A DNA stretch of 64,000 bases from positions 3,596,001-3,660,000 of the forward strand of contig OZ244951.1 of the NCBI GenBank assembly GCA_965222315.1. Reading direction: 5' to 3'. Both the position numbers and the translations under genes were made by a program. The number at the start of each line of letters is the position of its first letter. Within the stretch, counting starts at the first letter, position 1. The DNA comes from JACKII01 sp965222315. GTDB taxonomy: Bacteria > Pseudomonadota > Alphaproteobacteria > Bin95. Below the pieces are notes generated by a model. The model did not search any database. It was not told the DNA's origin and worked only from the letters and a program-made list of their open reading frames with translations. Shown here one piece after another: positions 45,911 to 55,567 of the stretch.

Positions 45911-46879
45911 CTAACCGAAACTCGCCTCTACCCGCGCCATCTCCTCGGCACTTAAAGGCCCGGCCCCTGCCGCCGCAACGCACTGGCGCAATTCCTCGCG
46001 GTTCTTCACCCCCAGCACCACCGTATCCACGCCGGGCATCGATAGCGCATAGCGGTGGCCCAGGTCCGCCGCACTCATGCCCATGTCCTTTGCCAGCGCC
46101 CGGAAGCCGCCCGCACGGTTGTAATCCAGCACCTCCGGATGGTCCGCGGGCAGCGCCCGGTCGATCTTGTCGGTCAAGGCCCCCGCCTGCACCGCCCGGA
46201 TGCCCATGACACCGATACCGTCGGCCTTGGCGATCTCCATGATTTCCCGAGGCTTCCGCGGTCCCGGCGTGAAGGTCAGGTTGCCCGCGGAGTCGATGGG
46301 GTTGGCGATGCATTGCACTACCGCGGGCTTCGGCTGTTCGCCCAGCACCTGCATGATGGTGTCCGGATGGCCGATGCCGGTGATGCCCCAGTGCTTTGCC
46401 TTGCCCTCCCGCACCAACGCCTCGAACGTCGGCCGCACGTGCTCGGCAAAGACCGCGTGCGGCGTCAGGCGGGTCGGCGCGTCCGGCGACTGGTTCATCG
46501 GATCGCCGTCGGGCGAGATGTTGGAGTGCAGAAAGAACACGTCCACCGCCTCGATCCGCATCCGCTTCAGGCTGGCTTCGAGCAGACCGCGGATATGCGC
46601 CTCCACCGCCCCCGGCGGCGTCTGGCCGACAAAGCACTTGGTCGTGACCCTGACGCCTTCCGGCAGCCTGACGCCGAATGCCTCCCCCATGACCTCCTCG
46701 GCCTCGCCATCACCATAGCGGGGCGCCATGTCGAATAGCGTGATGCCAGAATCATAGGCCTCCCGCACGGTCGCCACACATTCGGCACGGGTGGTCTCAC
46801 CCCAAAGCTGCCCGAGCCCGCCACCGCCAAACGTGAGGACTGAGACCGGGCCGACCGGGCCAAGAGCGCAATGCTGCAT
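45911..46879 (-). CDS. Aldo/keto reductase
   Basis: A 322-residue NAD(P)H-dependent (beta/alpha)8 oxidoreductase. The catalytic tetrad can be traced as Asp and Tyr in LFDMAPRYGDGEAE, Lys in RVTTKCFVG and His in VFFLHSNISPDG. Length and the C-terminal VLGVKNREELRQCVAA are ordinary for the family. GGGAGAGAAATCAC precedes the ATG at 46879. It lies downstream of the methylcrotonyl-CoA carboxylase genes but is separated by a repeat hairpin, so it may be a separate unit. Substrate unknown. Confidence 0.92.
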   Translation of the reverse strand: MQHCALGPVGPVSVLTFGGGGLGQLWGETTRAECVATVREAYDSGITLFDMAPRYGDGEAEEVMGEAFGVRLPEGVRVTTKCFVGQTPPGAVEAHIRGLLEASLKRMRIEAVDVFFLHSNISPDGDPMNQSPDAPTRLTPHAVFAEHVRPTFEALVREGKAKHWGITGIGHPDTIMQVLGEQPKPAVVQCIANPIDSAGNLTFTPGPRKPREIMEIAKADGIGVMGIRAVQAGALTDKIDRALPADHPEVLDYNRAGGFRALAKDMGMSAADLGHRYALSMPGVDTVVLGVKNREELRQCVAAAGAGPLSAEEMARVEASFG

Positions 46880-46931
46880 GTGATTTCTCTCCCTTCACGC
46901 TTTGCCTCGCTCGGGGCAATCCACATCCCGT

Positions 46932-47035
46932 TTTCACCCTGAGTAGCCGCAAAGCGGCGTATCGAAGGGCGTCACACCAAACCGGCCCTTCGATACGCGC
47001 CGGACCTATCGGCCCGCCGCTACTCAGGATAAAAA
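46932..47035. repeat. Inverted pair of family A repeats
   Basis: Left unit (46932-46970, stem GCCGC/GCGGC) and a right unit in mirror orientation (46985-47035) with an unrelated longer stem. It lies immediately after the stop of mccA, in a position suited to transcript termination. Confidence 0.8.
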
Positions 47036-47039
47036 ACCA

Positions 47040-49043
47040 TCAAGAAGCCTCGAACGTCACCAGTTCCGCGCCCTCGTCCACCTGGTCGCCCTCGCCAAAG
47101 CGCAAGGAACTGACCGTGCCGTCGGCGGGCGCCGCTATCGTGTGCTCCATCTTCATGGCTTCCAGCACCAGCAGCGGCGCGCCTTTCTTCACCTTGGCGC
47201 CCGCTTCCACATGCACCTTCGTCACCTTGCCCGGCATCGGCGCGGTAAGCTTGCCGCCGCTGGTGTCCTGCCCCAGCGCCGCCGTTCCCGGATCATGCAC
47301 GGCAAAGCGGTAAGTGCCGCGCCTGGCCATCACCGTCACGTGGTCCCCTTCGGCATGAACGCCGACATTGAAGCGCCGCCCGGCGATCTCCACGCCCAGC
47401 CGCCCCGGCTCCCGGTGCACCACTCGGCATCCGGCGGGCGAGGTTGGCAGGGTCATGTGATACTCGCTGCCCTGATAGGCGACCTCGACCGAGAAGCGCT
47501 CCTCGCCCCAGTCCAGATCGACCGTTTCGTGCGCCCGCTCGTTCAGCCGCCAGCCAAAGGTTGAGTTCCATGGCGAATGCGGATCCGCGGTGCCCACTGC
47601 CCGCGCCTCCACTTCAGCCCGGCGGGCATCCAGCAACGCCAGCACCGCCGCGGCCACGATCTCGTCGCCCGGATGCGCCTCCTCCCGGTGCAGGTCGGCC
47701 TCATGCTGCTCGATGAAGCCCGTATGCACGTCGCCATCGGCAAAGGCCGGATGCCGCGCGATGGCATGCAGGAAGGCGCGGTTGGTGGTGACGCCCGCAA
47801 TCTTGGTATCCGCCAGGGCGGAGCGCAACCGGGCCACCGCCTGCGCCCGGTTCTCGCCCCGCACCACCAGCTTGGCGATCATCGGGTCATAGTGCGGTGA
47901 GACCTCGTCGCCTTCCACCACGCCGGTATCGACACGCACGAAGCCGTCATGCTCTGGGAATTGCAGGACTTCCAGCCTGCCGATCTGCGGCAGGAACCCG
48001 CGCGCCGGATCCTCCGCGTAGAGCCGCACCTCTATAGCGTGGCCATGCAGGCGGATATCGCTCTGCGACAGCGGCAGCGGCTCACCCGACGCCACCCGCA
48101 ACTGCCACTCGACCAGGTCGGTATCGGTGATCCATTCGGTGACCGGATGCTCCACCTGGAGCCGCGTATTCATCTCGATGAAGTAGAAGTTCTCATCCGC
48201 ATCCATCAGGAATTCGCACGTGCCCGCGCCGACATAGTCGATGGCGCTCGCCGCGTTCACCGCCGCCTGACCAATCGCGGCGGAGGTCGCATTGGAAAGG
48301 CCCGGCGCGGGCGCTTCCTCCACCACCTTCTGATGGCGGCGCTGGATGGAGCAGTCGCGCTCGAACAAGTGCACAACCTGACCGGTCGAGTCAGCAAAGA
48401 CCTGCACCTCCACGTGCCGCGCCTTGGTCAGATACTTCTCCAGCAGGACGGCGGGGTCGCCGAACGCGCCCAGCGCCTCCCGCTGGGCGGTTTCCAGCAG
48501 CTTGATGAAATCGTCCGCCTTCTCGACGATGCGCATACCGCGCCCGCCGCCACCGGCCACCGCCTTGATCAGGACGGGAAAGCCAATCTCCTCGGCTTTG
48601 GACAGCAGGAAGTCCGGGTCCTGGTTCTCGCCGTGATAGCCAGGAACCATCGGCACGCCTGCCGGCTCCAGAATGCCCTTGGCCCCACTCTTGGAGCCCA
48701 TCGCCTCAATCGCTTCCGGCGGCGGCCCGACCCAGATCATGCCCGCATCAAGCACCGCCTTGGCGAACGCCGCATTCTCCGAGAGAAAGCCATAGCCCGG
48801 ATGCACCGCTTCAGCACCCGTGCGCTCGGCGGCGGCGATGATGTTCTTGATGTTGAGATAGGATTCCCGCACGCCCGCCGGCCCGATGCAGACGGCCTCG
48901 TCGCAGGACTGGACGTGCAGCGCGTCCCGGTCGGCTTCGGAATAGACCGCAATGGTGCGGATGCCCATACGGTGGGCGGTGCGGGCGATCCGGCAGGCAA
49001 TCTCGCCGCGGTTCGCAATCAGGAGGGTGCGGAACATGGGCAT
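47040..49043 (-). CDS. mccA: Methylcrotonyl-CoA carboxylase alpha (biotin) subunit
   Basis: A 667-residue biotin-dependent carboxylase subunit. The biotin carboxylase domain (residues 1-450) starts FRTLLIANRGEIACRIARTA and has GGGGRGMRIV as the ATP-binding loop and RDCSIQRRHQKVVEEAPAPGL. A BT-like linker and a C-terminal biotinyl domain with the target Lys631 in EAMKMEHT follow. With the beta subunit it carboxylates 3-methylcrotonyl-CoA in leucine breakdown. It is 9 bases after mccB. A different acyl-CoA carboxylase is possible, but the beta-subunit sequence favours MCC. Confidence 0.93.
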   Translation of the reverse strand: MPMFRTLLIANRGEIACRIARTAHRMGIRTIAVYSEADRDALHVQSCDEAVCIGPAGVRESYLNIKNIIAAAERTGAEAVHPGYGFLSENAAFAKAVLDAGMIWVGPPPEAIEAMGSKSGAKGILEPAGVPMVPGYHGENQDPDFLLSKAEEIGFPVLIKAVAGGGGRGMRIVEKADDFIKLLETAQREALGAFGDPAVLLEKYLTKARHVEVQVFADSTGQVVHLFERDCSIQRRHQKVVEEAPAPGLSNATSAAIGQAAVNAASAIDYVGAGTCEFLMDADENFYFIEMNTRLQVEHPVTEWITDTDLVEWQLRVASGEPLPLSQSDIRLHGHAIEVRLYAEDPARGFLPQIGRLEVLQFPEHDGFVRVDTGVVEGDEVSPHYDPMIAKLVVRGENRAQAVARLRSALADTKIAGVTTNRAFLHAIARHPAFADGDVHTGFIEQHEADLHREEAHPGDEIVAAAVLALLDARRAEVEARAVGTADPHSPWNSTFGWRLNERAHETVDLDWGEERFSVEVAYQGSEYHMTLPTSPAGCRVVHREPGRLGVEIAGRRFNVGVHAEGDHVTVMARRGTYRFAVHDPGTAALGQDTSGGKLTAPMPGKVTKVHVEAGAKVKKGAPLLVLEAMKMEHTIAAPADGTVSSLRFGEGDQVDEGAELVTFEAS

Positions 49044-49052
49044 TTCTCCTCC

Positions 49053-50660
49053 CTACATCCGGAACACGCCGAAGGGCGTGTCCTCAACCGGCGCGTTCAG
49101 GCTGGCGCTCAAGGACAAGCCCAGCACCATGCGCGTTTCGGCCGGGTCGATAATGCCATCGTCCCAAAGCCTCGCGCTCGCATAGTACGGATGGCCCTGG
49201 TGTTCGTACTGGTCGCGGATGGGCTTCATGAAGTTCTCACGCTCGCCCTTGACCCAATCTTTGCCGGCACGTTTCAGCGTGTCGTCGCGCACGGTCGCCA
49301 GTACGTTCGCGGCCTGCTCGCCACCCATCACCGAAATCCGCGCGTTCGGCCACATCCACAGGAACCGGGGCGAATAGGCCCTGCCGCACATGGCGTAGTT
49401 GCCCGCGCCGAACGAGCCGCCAACGATTACCGTCAGCTTCGGCACCTTCGCGTTGGCCACGGCCATGACCATCTTTGCGCCGTCCTTGGCGATGCCGCCG
49501 GCCTCATAACGGCGGCCGACCATGAAGCCGGTGATGTTCTGCAGGAAGATCAGCGGAATCCCGCGCTGGGCGCAAAGCTCAACGAAATGAGCGCCCTTCT
49601 GCGCGCTCTCGCTGAACAGGATGCCGTTGTTCGCGACGATCCCCACCGGATAGCCGAACAGGCGGGCAAAGCCGCAGACCAGCGTCGCGCCGTAAAGCTG
49701 TTTGAACTCGTCGAACTCGGAGCCGTCCACCACCCGCGCGATCAGCTCGCGCACGTCATAGGGCTGTTTCAGGTCCGCGGGCACGACGCCGTACAGTTCC
49801 TCCGGGTCATAGGCGGGCGCGCGCGGCGCTTCGATGCCGACGCCAGGGGCCTTCTGCCAGTTCAAGTTGGCGACGATCTGGCGAACGATGGCCAAGGCGT
49901 GCGCATCGCTCAGCGCCAGATGATCGGTCACGCCGGAGGTACGGCTGTGCAGGTCGCCGCCGCCGAGGTCCTCGGCGCTGACTTCCTCGCCGGTCGCGGC
50001 CTTCACCAAGGGCGGCCCACCGAGAAAGATGGTGCCCTGGCCCTTCACGATCACTGCCTCGTCCGACATGGCGGGCACATAAGCCCCGCCTGCAGTGCAG
50101 GAGCCGAGCACGGCGGCGATCTGGGGAATACGCTGCGCGCTCATATTGGCCTGATTGTGGAAGATGCGGCCGAAATGCTCGCGGTCGGGAAAGACCTCGT
50201 CCTGCTCCGGCAGGTTCGCGCCGCCACTATCGACCAGATAGATGCAGGGCAGCCGGTTCTGCATGGCGATTTCCTGCGCCCGCAGATGCTTCTTCACCGT
50301 CATGGAGTAGTAGGTGCCGCCCTTGACCGTCGCGTCATTGGCAACGATCACGCACTCGACGCCGGAAACCCGGCCGATGCCGGTGACAATCCCAGCGCCG
50401 GGCGCCTCGTCCCCATACATGCCGAAAGCCGCCAGTTGGCTGAACTCCAGAAAGGGCGCGCCCGGATCGATCAGGCCATGCACCCGGTCGCGGGGCAGCA
50501 ACTTGCCGCGGCCCACGTGCCGCTCCCGCGCACGGTCGCCACCGCCGAGCTTCACCTGGCCGACCTTGGCCTGCAAATCATCCACCAGCGCCCGCATGGC
50601 GGCAGCGTTGGCGCGGAACTCTTTTGAGCGCGGACGCAGGGCGCTCTCGATCATTGGCAT
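49053..50660 (-). CDS. mccB: Methylcrotonyl-CoA carboxylase beta (carboxyltransferase) subunit
   Basis: A 535-residue carboxyltransferase that moves the carboxyl group from biotin to 3-methylcrotonyl-CoA. Motifs typical of the MCC branch are GGTYYSMTVKKHLRAQEIA, LPCIYLVDSGGANLPEQDEVF, GSCTAGGAYVPAMSDE and SFGAGNYAMCGRAYSPRFLW. The ATG at 50660 is chosen: GAGG lies 11 bases upstream, and the earlier methionine at 50759 has no support. It is the first gene of the operon mccB-mccA. Isovaleryl-CoA dehydrogenase is not adjacent. Confidence 0.93.
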   Translation of the reverse strand: MPMIESALRPRSKEFRANAAAMRALVDDLQAKVGQVKLGGGDRARERHVGRGKLLPRDRVHGLIDPGAPFLEFSQLAAFGMYGDEAPGAGIVTGIGRVSGVECVIVANDATVKGGTYYSMTVKKHLRAQEIAMQNRLPCIYLVDSGGANLPEQDEVFPDREHFGRIFHNQANMSAQRIPQIAAVLGSCTAGGAYVPAMSDEAVIVKGQGTIFLGGPPLVKAATGEEVSAEDLGGGDLHSRTSGVTDHLALSDAHALAIVRQIVANLNWQKAPGVGIEAPRAPAYDPEELYGVVPADLKQPYDVRELIARVVDGSEFDEFKQLYGATLVCGFARLFGYPVGIVANNGILFSESAQKGAHFVELCAQRGIPLIFLQNITGFMVGRRYEAGGIAKDGAKMVMAVANAKVPKLTVIVGGSFGAGNYAMCGRAYSPRFLWMWPNARISVMGGEQAANVLATVRDDTLKRAGKDWVKGERENFMKPIRDQYEHQGHPYYASARLWDDGIIDPAETRMVLGLSLSASLNAPVEDTPFGVFRM

Positions 50661-50760
50661 GGGCCGGTTTTCCTCGACTGAACGGCTTTGACGCGATTGT
50701 TGGCGCGTTTGACGCGGGAGCGCAAGCGGGCCGAAGGCTGCATGACGCTCCTTCTCCATC

Positions 50761-50918
50761 CGCCCTTCGGTACGCCACCTTGCGCCTACTCAGGATGAAA
50801 CAAACAAATTGGTTTCATCCTGAGTAGCGGTCGGCAGACCGCGTATCGAAGGGGGAAGTCCCCCATCAGTCTCGTCCTGAGCAGCCCCGGACTTGATCCG
50901 GGGCGTATCGAAGGGCGG
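50761..50918. repeat. Three family A repeats in a row
   Basis: Units are 50761-50800 (reverse), 50813-50855 (forward, stem GCGGTC/GACCGC) and 50870-50917 (forward, stem GCCCCGGA/TCCGGGGC). All three share the outer arms; the stems are unrelated but perfectly paired. They sit between mccB and the SDR gene. Confidence 0.8.
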
Positions 50919-50937
50919 AGGGCGGGAACCGCGTTCC

Positions 50938-51618
50938 TCACCAGGCAATCGCCTCGCCCCGGTAGTCCACGAACTTGCCGCTGTCGGCGATGGTAGCCCG
51001 ATCGACGATCCGCTTCATGCCCTCGGCGCTCTCATCCGGCCGCACGGGCGCGCTCGCCCCGCCCATGTCGGTTGCCACATGGCCCGGATGCAGCGGCAGC
51101 ACAATCACGCCTTGCCCGCGCAGGTCGCCCGACAGCGCCTTGCAGGCCATGTTCAGCCCGGCCTTCGACGGGCCATAAGCATAGCGCCCACCACCGTTCA
51201 ACTCGATGGAACCGAGCCTCGACGAGGTAAACGCCATCTTCTTCTGACTGCTGGCGATGACGTTGTCCCGGAACGCCTCTGCGATCAGGATGGGGGCGTA
51301 GGTGTTGATCATCAGCGTGTCGCGCAACTCGTCCGCATCGATCTGGCCGAGCACGGCGGAGTTCCGCCCGATCACGCCCGCATTGTTCCAGAGCACGTCG
51401 ATGGGCTGGCCCTTGTATTTCGCCGCCAATGCCTTGACGGCAGCGTGGTCGGTGACTTCCAGCGGCTCGACCGTGATGTCGCCGGGCAGGTCCGCCAGGG
51501 CGCCGGCGGCGGCCACGTCGCGCGCTGTCGCAACAACTTTCCAGCCATCGGCGGCATACAGGCGGGCGAGTTGAAGGCCGATGCCGCGATTGGCGCCGGT
51601 GATAAGGATGGTGGGCAT
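50938..51618 (-). CDS. SDR family oxidoreductase
   Basis: A 226-residue short-chain dehydrogenase/reductase. NAD(P)-binding TGANRGIG (residues 7-14), the structural NNAG motif, Ser in AFTSSRLG and the YAYGPSKAG active site (Tyr-x3-Lys) are all present, so it is a functional enzyme type. It is close to the C-factor-like group. It stands alone between the repeat cluster and the RidA gene on the same strand. Its substrate cannot be inferred. Confidence 0.92.
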   Translation of the reverse strand: MPTILITGANRGIGLQLARLYAADGWKVVATARDVAAAGALADLPGDITVEPLEVTDHAAVKALAAKYKGQPIDVLWNNAGVIGRNSAVLGQIDADELRDTLMINTYAPILIAEAFRDNVIASSQKKMAFTSSRLGSIELNGGGRYAYGPSKAGLNMACKALSGDLRGQGVIVLPLHPGHVATDMGGASAPVRPDESAEGMKRIVDRATIADSGKFVDYRGEAIAW

Positions 51619-51694
51619 GGAAAACTTTCTATCCGGGGGAATCAGGTCCCCGGATACCTAATACCCAATCCGACCAGCGCAAGTGGCTGGGGGC

Positions 51695-52084
51695 TCAGGC
51701 GTCCGGCAACTTCGCCGTCACCTCGATCTCGATCAGCAACTCCTCCCGCACCAGCCCGCAGATGATCAGGGTGGAGGCCGGGCGGATATCCCGGAACTTC
51801 TCACCGATAATGGCCAGCGCTTCCGGCACGTATGCGCGGTCGGTGATGTAGTAGGTGGCGCGCACCACATCGGCCAGCGACGCACCCGCCTCCCCCAGCG
51901 CCCACTCGATGGTGCGGAAGGTCTGCTTGGTCTGTTCGGTAATACCGCCTTCGACGACGGAGCCGGTTGTGTAGTCCTGCCCCGTGCAGCCAGCGACGAA
52001 GACAAAGCCCCCATCGACAACGGCGCGGGAGTACCCGGCTGTCTTCTCGAAGTCGGAACCCGTGGCGATCAGTTTGCGGGCCAT
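51695..52084 (-). CDS. RidA family protein
   Basis: A 129-residue trimeric Rid-type protein that would deaminate reactive enamine/imine intermediates. The ATG at 52084 (MARKLIATGSDF) follows GGAGGACGATGAC. The key arginine and glutamate are visible in RPASTLIICG and IEIEVTAKLPDA. It lies upstream of the SDR gene on the same strand with a 76-base gap. A YjgF subgroup without the deaminase arginine can be excluded; this member keeps it. Confidence 0.92.
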   Translation of the reverse strand: MARKLIATGSDFEKTAGYSRAVVDGGFVFVAGCTGQDYTTGSVVEGGITEQTKQTFRTIEWALGEAGASLADVVRATYYITDRAYVPEALAIIGEKFRDIRPASTLIICGLVREELLIEIEVTAKLPDA

Positions 52085-52123
52085 GTCATCGTCCTCCAAT
52101 GTTTCGATGACACAGCATACAGG

Positions 52124-52651
52124 CTACCCCTTCGCCCGCTCAATCGCCTCTTGAATCAGGCCGCGGGCGTGGCTGGCGTCGTGCCATCCGCCGATCTTTA
52201 CCCACTTGCCGGGCTCCAGGTCTTTGTAGTGCTCAAAGAAGTGCTGGATTTGCTGAAGCGTGATGTCCGGCAGATGGTCGTAATTGCGCACTCCGTCGTA
52301 GCGCTTGGTCAACTGCGGGGAGGGCACGGCGATGATCTTTTCGTCCTGGCCGCCATCGTCCTCCATCAGCAGCGCCCCGATGGGCACCACGTTGATCACA
52401 CAGCCCGGAACCAGCTGCCGCGTGTTGCAGACAAGCACGTCGATCGGATCGCCATCGTCCGACAGCGTGTGCGGCACGAAGCCGTAATTGCCCGGGTAGG
52501 TCATGGGCGTGTACAGGAAGCGGTCCACGACCAGCACGCCCGCATCCTTGTCCAGCTCATACTTTATGGGCTGGCCACCGACCGGCACTTCGATGATGAC
52601 GTTCACATCTTCCGGCGGGTTGTCGCCGATGGCGATGGCTTCGATACGCAT
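52124..52651 (-). CDS. ppa: Inorganic pyrophosphatase
   Basis: A 175-residue soluble family I pyrophosphatase that splits pyrophosphate to drive biosynthesis. It has the full DGDPIDVLV signature, the N-terminal IEVPVGGQPIKYELDKD and YPGNYGFVP, and the C-terminal FEHYKDLEPGKWVKIGGW. It is monocistronic between RidA and a hydroxyacid dehydrogenase, all on the minus strand. Nothing unusual was seen. Confidence 0.97.
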   Translation of the reverse strand: MRIEAIAIGDNPPEDVNVIIEVPVGGQPIKYELDKDAGVLVVDRFLYTPMTYPGNYGFVPHTLSDDGDPIDVLVCNTRQLVPGCVINVVPIGALLMEDDGGQDEKIIAVPSPQLTKRYDGVRNYDHLPDITLQQIQHFFEHYKDLEPGKWVKIGGWHDASHARGLIQEAIERAKG

Positions 52652-52677
52652 GATGGTAATACTCTCTCAGGCCCGCG

Positions 52678-53667
52678 TTAGGGAATATCGTCCGGGTGCA
52701 CCTCGTTGATCAGCGCCTCTCCCCGGACATAGCGCGGCAGGTTGTCGAGGAATAATTCTTTCCAGCGGAGCGCCCCGCCACTGCCTGCAAACGAGGTATG
52801 GCAGGTCATCCGGACCTTGGGATGCGACCAGAGCGGATCGTCCACCGGCAGCGGCTCTGTGTGGAACACATCCAGCACCGCGGTTTCCAGCCGACCTTCG
52901 TCCAATGCGGCCATCAGCGCGGCATCATCGATCAGCAGGCCCCGGCCGATATTCAGCAGAATGGCGCCTTCCTTCACCTTGGCGAAGAAGTCCTTGTTCG
53001 CAAAACCGCGGGTCTGATCGTTCAGCGGACAGGCCAGCACGATCACGTCCGCCTCCCCCAGATGGTCGCCGATATCCGCAAGCGTGCCCGCCCGGTCCAC
53101 CAGGTCGTTCGTCTCCGGCGAGCGGCGGATGACGGTCGTTGACGCACCGAACGCCTTTACCTTGCGCGCGGTCTCCCGCCCGATCGGGCCGTATCCGACG
53201 ATCAGCCAATTGGTGCGCCAAATCTCGCGGAACGGCGTGATCTGCCAGTTCTTGTCTGCCTGCAATTGCTGCTGCTGCTGGAACGGCTGGAAGATGTTCA
53301 GCACCTGCCCAACCAGGTATTCGGAGATCGCCATGGCCTGCGCGCTGGAGTTGCAGACGCGCGTGCCCTTCTGCTTGATCCGGCCATAAACCGGCGTATC
53401 CAGGCCCGCGTTGAAGGTCTGCAGCACGTCAATGTGCTTGATCCGCTCCATCAGGCCGAAGACCGGCCCCTGTGCCTTGTCGCGGGAGATGAAGTTGGAC
53501 AGCCAGACATAGTCGACCTCCGTCTCTTCCGGCACGATCTCTGTGCCGTCCCGGTACAGCTTTCCGCCGGCATCGAAGGTCAGCACGGCCAGGTCGAGGC
53601 CGAGCGCATCGATCTCTCCGCGGAAAGCATCATAGGCAGGCGCATAGAGCGCTACGGACTTGGTCAT
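52678..53667 (-). CDS. D-2-hydroxyacid dehydrogenase family protein
   Basis: A 329-residue NAD(P)-dependent D-isomer 2-hydroxyacid dehydrogenase. The Rossmann motif is IVGYGPIGRETARKVKAFG. Catalytic residues can be placed as Arg in NIGRGLLIDD, Glu in DVFHTEPLPVDD and His in MTCHTSFAG. A glutamine-rich stretch QPFQQQQQLQ sits in the catalytic domain. It would reduce a 2-oxo acid or oxidise a 2-hydroxy acid. Twenty-six bases separate it from ppa downstream. Substrate unknown. Confidence 0.92.
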   Translation of the reverse strand: MTKSVALYAPAYDAFRGEIDALGLDLAVLTFDAGGKLYRDGTEIVPEETEVDYVWLSNFISRDKAQGPVFGLMERIKHIDVLQTFNAGLDTPVYGRIKQKGTRVCNSSAQAMAISEYLVGQVLNIFQPFQQQQQLQADKNWQITPFREIWRTNWLIVGYGPIGRETARKVKAFGASTTVIRRSPETNDLVDRAGTLADIGDHLGEADVIVLACPLNDQTRGFANKDFFAKVKEGAILLNIGRGLLIDDAALMAALDEGRLETAVLDVFHTEPLPVDDPLWSHPKVRMTCHTSFAGSGGALRWKELFLDNLPRYVRGEALINEVHPDDIP

Positions 53668-54541
53668 GGGAATTCCTCAAGGCGGCTGGGTTTGCTGGCC
53701 GTTGGTGTAAGATTGCCGCCATTCCTACTGCCTAATCGGGCCAGCCGCAAACCATCTGAGTCCGGATGTTATTCCAGCTTTCAGTGACAGGTTCGCACTT
53801 TCTTGCGCATGCCTGCACCGACAACCTCGCTTGCGTAGGGAAGGCGCCTATGAAGCGTAAAAAAACGGGCACTTGCCGCCACTTTCATCACAATCGATCG
53901 TCAGGGACGCCTCTACTGGCCCACGAGGGTCAAATTGTAGAGACCTGTATTTAAATGATTTTTTCGATATCATCGTATTTCCTGGTATTAATTCCATATT
54001 ATTGTATTGATTTTTTCTTACGAAACTGATTGGCTTCCGATCGCTTCATATAAATCAACGACTTGAATTCAATGAATATTCGAACTTGGCCTAACCAGCA
54101 AAAAACCGGCGACCAACTTCTAAAACGAACCGTGGCAACGGTAAGTATCCCGGTATTACCGGATAGAGCTTGGCGTGGCCGAGAATGTTGGGACCACCGG
54201 ATGACAGGAGCAGCCCACGGAACGGCGCCTGAACCAACAGGGCCGGCAACAGCACCCGGTAAGACGCCACGAAACGGGGGCAACGGGCTCCTCTTAGCGG
54301 CAGGGTTTTCGGGCCTGCTTTTGGCGACCTTCGTAGTCACACTCTATGAGCTATGGGACCGGGCGCTCTAGGCATTTCGCGCCCAAGTCCGGCCGGCAGT
54401 CTCTGAATCTCACAACGGACAGAGCCACAGGACGGCGATTGCAACACGCACCTTTAACAGTCGCGGCTCATCCGTGCGTAGAATTGGACATCGGCACTGG
54501 CGCTGCTATCCTCCGCCGATCCCAAATGACATCCAGGAACT
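53668..54541. other. Long AT-rich spacer
   Basis: This is the longest gene-poor stretch, 874 bases. Roughly 53760-54070 is clearly AT-rich against a GC-rich background, with runs such as ATTTTTTC; this kind of island often marks acquired DNA or promoter-rich sequence. The only coding candidate is the small membrane ORF at 54201-54371. No repeat array, tRNA or attachment site was recognised. Confidence 0.55.
54201..54371 (+). CDS. Possible 56-residue single-helix membrane protein
   Basis: From ATG at 54201 the frame encodes a polar N-terminus rich in Thr, Pro and Gly, followed by one hydrophobic helix GLLLAAGFSGLLLATFVVTLYEL. A longer version begins at 54063 but adds AT-rich codons without support. 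No ribosome-binding site is seen. It may be a small membrane protein or a chance frame; treat it as tentative. Confidence 0.3.
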   Translation: MTGAAHGTAPEPTGPATAPGKTPRNGGNGLLLAAGFSGLLLATFVVTLYELWDRAL

Positions 54542-55540
54542 ATGATGGCGAAACAGCGCCGGGGCATCGCTTTGACCCCGATGGAGACCCGCCGCGAGGT
54601 CATCGTCAAGATGGCCGTATTGGCCGACGAACTCGGCTATGAATTGTTCAGCGTGCCGGAGGGCTGGGGCTTCGACTCGACCCTGGTCCTGACCGAGATC
54701 GCGCTGAAGACCAAGCAGATCACCGTGATGTCCGGCATCCTGTCGGTCTGGGGCCGAACCGCCGGCACCATCGCCATGAGCGCCGCGACGCTCGCCGACA
54801 TCAGCGGCGGGCGCTATGTCCTCGGCCTCGGCGCCAGCACGAAGGCGCTGGTGGAGGGCTTCCACGCCGTTCCCTTCGACAAGCCCACCCGGCGCTTCCG
54901 GGAGACCGTGCGCGCGGTCCGCCGCATCCTGGATGGCGAGCGCGCACCGCAGCCGGAAGAGGTCGAGTCCCGCGCCCTGAAGCTGGGCCAGCCGCCACGC
55001 CCGGACCTGCCGATCTATCTGGCTGGCCTCGGTCCACAAAGCGTGCGTGCGGCGGCGCAATTGGCGGACGGCTGGTTTCCCTATCTGGTGACGCGCGACC
55101 GCTTCCAGACTTGGGTGCCGGACATTCTGCGGACCCGGCGCCGCGCCGGCCGGGCGGACGATCCCTTCACCGTCGTCGCCGGGCCGAACGTGTCGGTCGG
55201 GGACGACGAAACCGCAGCCCGCGCCATCTGTGCGAGCAACCTTGCATGGTATGTAACCGCCATGGGCGACGCCTACGCCAACTCCATCACCAACCAGGGC
55301 TATGGAGACGAGGTCGCCGCCATCAAAGCCGCCAACCCGCAGCCCCACCCCGCGCGGGGAGAAGTGCCCGCGTCAGCCGACCACCTCCTCGGCCAGCTTG
55401 CGGCCTATGGCTCACCCGAGAAAGCCCGGGGGATGATCGCGGCATGGGATGATGCGGTCGATATCAACGCCATCGGCATCCCGCCCGGCTTGCCCTGGGA
55501 CCAGATCGAAGCCGCCATCCGCACAGGCGCGCCGAGGTAA
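54542..55540 (+). CDS. LLM class flavin- or F420-dependent oxidoreductase
   Basis: A 332-residue luciferase-like TIM barrel. Segments MAVLADELGYELFSVPEGWGFDSTL, GILSVWGRTAGTIAMSAATL and GRYVLGLGASTKALVEGFHA, with a glycine-rich IYLAGLGPQSVRAAA, are typical of F420-type members. AGGAACT precedes two adjacent start codons (54542 and 54545). It is followed by repeats and a convergent LLM gene. Substrate unknown. Confidence 0.9.
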   Translation: MMAKQRRGIALTPMETRREVIVKMAVLADELGYELFSVPEGWGFDSTLVLTEIALKTKQITVMSGILSVWGRTAGTIAMSAATLADISGGRYVLGLGASTKALVEGFHAVPFDKPTRRFRETVRAVRRILDGERAPQPEEVESRALKLGQPPRPDLPIYLAGLGPQSVRAAAQLADGWFPYLVTRDRFQTWVPDILRTRRRAGRADDPFTVVAGPNVSVGDDETAARAICASNLAWYVTAMGDAYANSITNQGYGDEVAAIKAANPQPHPARGEVPASADHLLGQLAAYGSPEKARGMIAAWDDAVDINAIGIPPGLPWDQIEAAIRTGAPR

Positions 55541-55567
55541 CCATTGTCTCTCTTATCGATTGGCTCT

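Noticed and set aside
47949..50627. 892-codon open frame on the plus strand
   Set aside because: It lies opposite mccA and mccB, whose proteins are clear and conserved; it is a GC-driven shadow frame.
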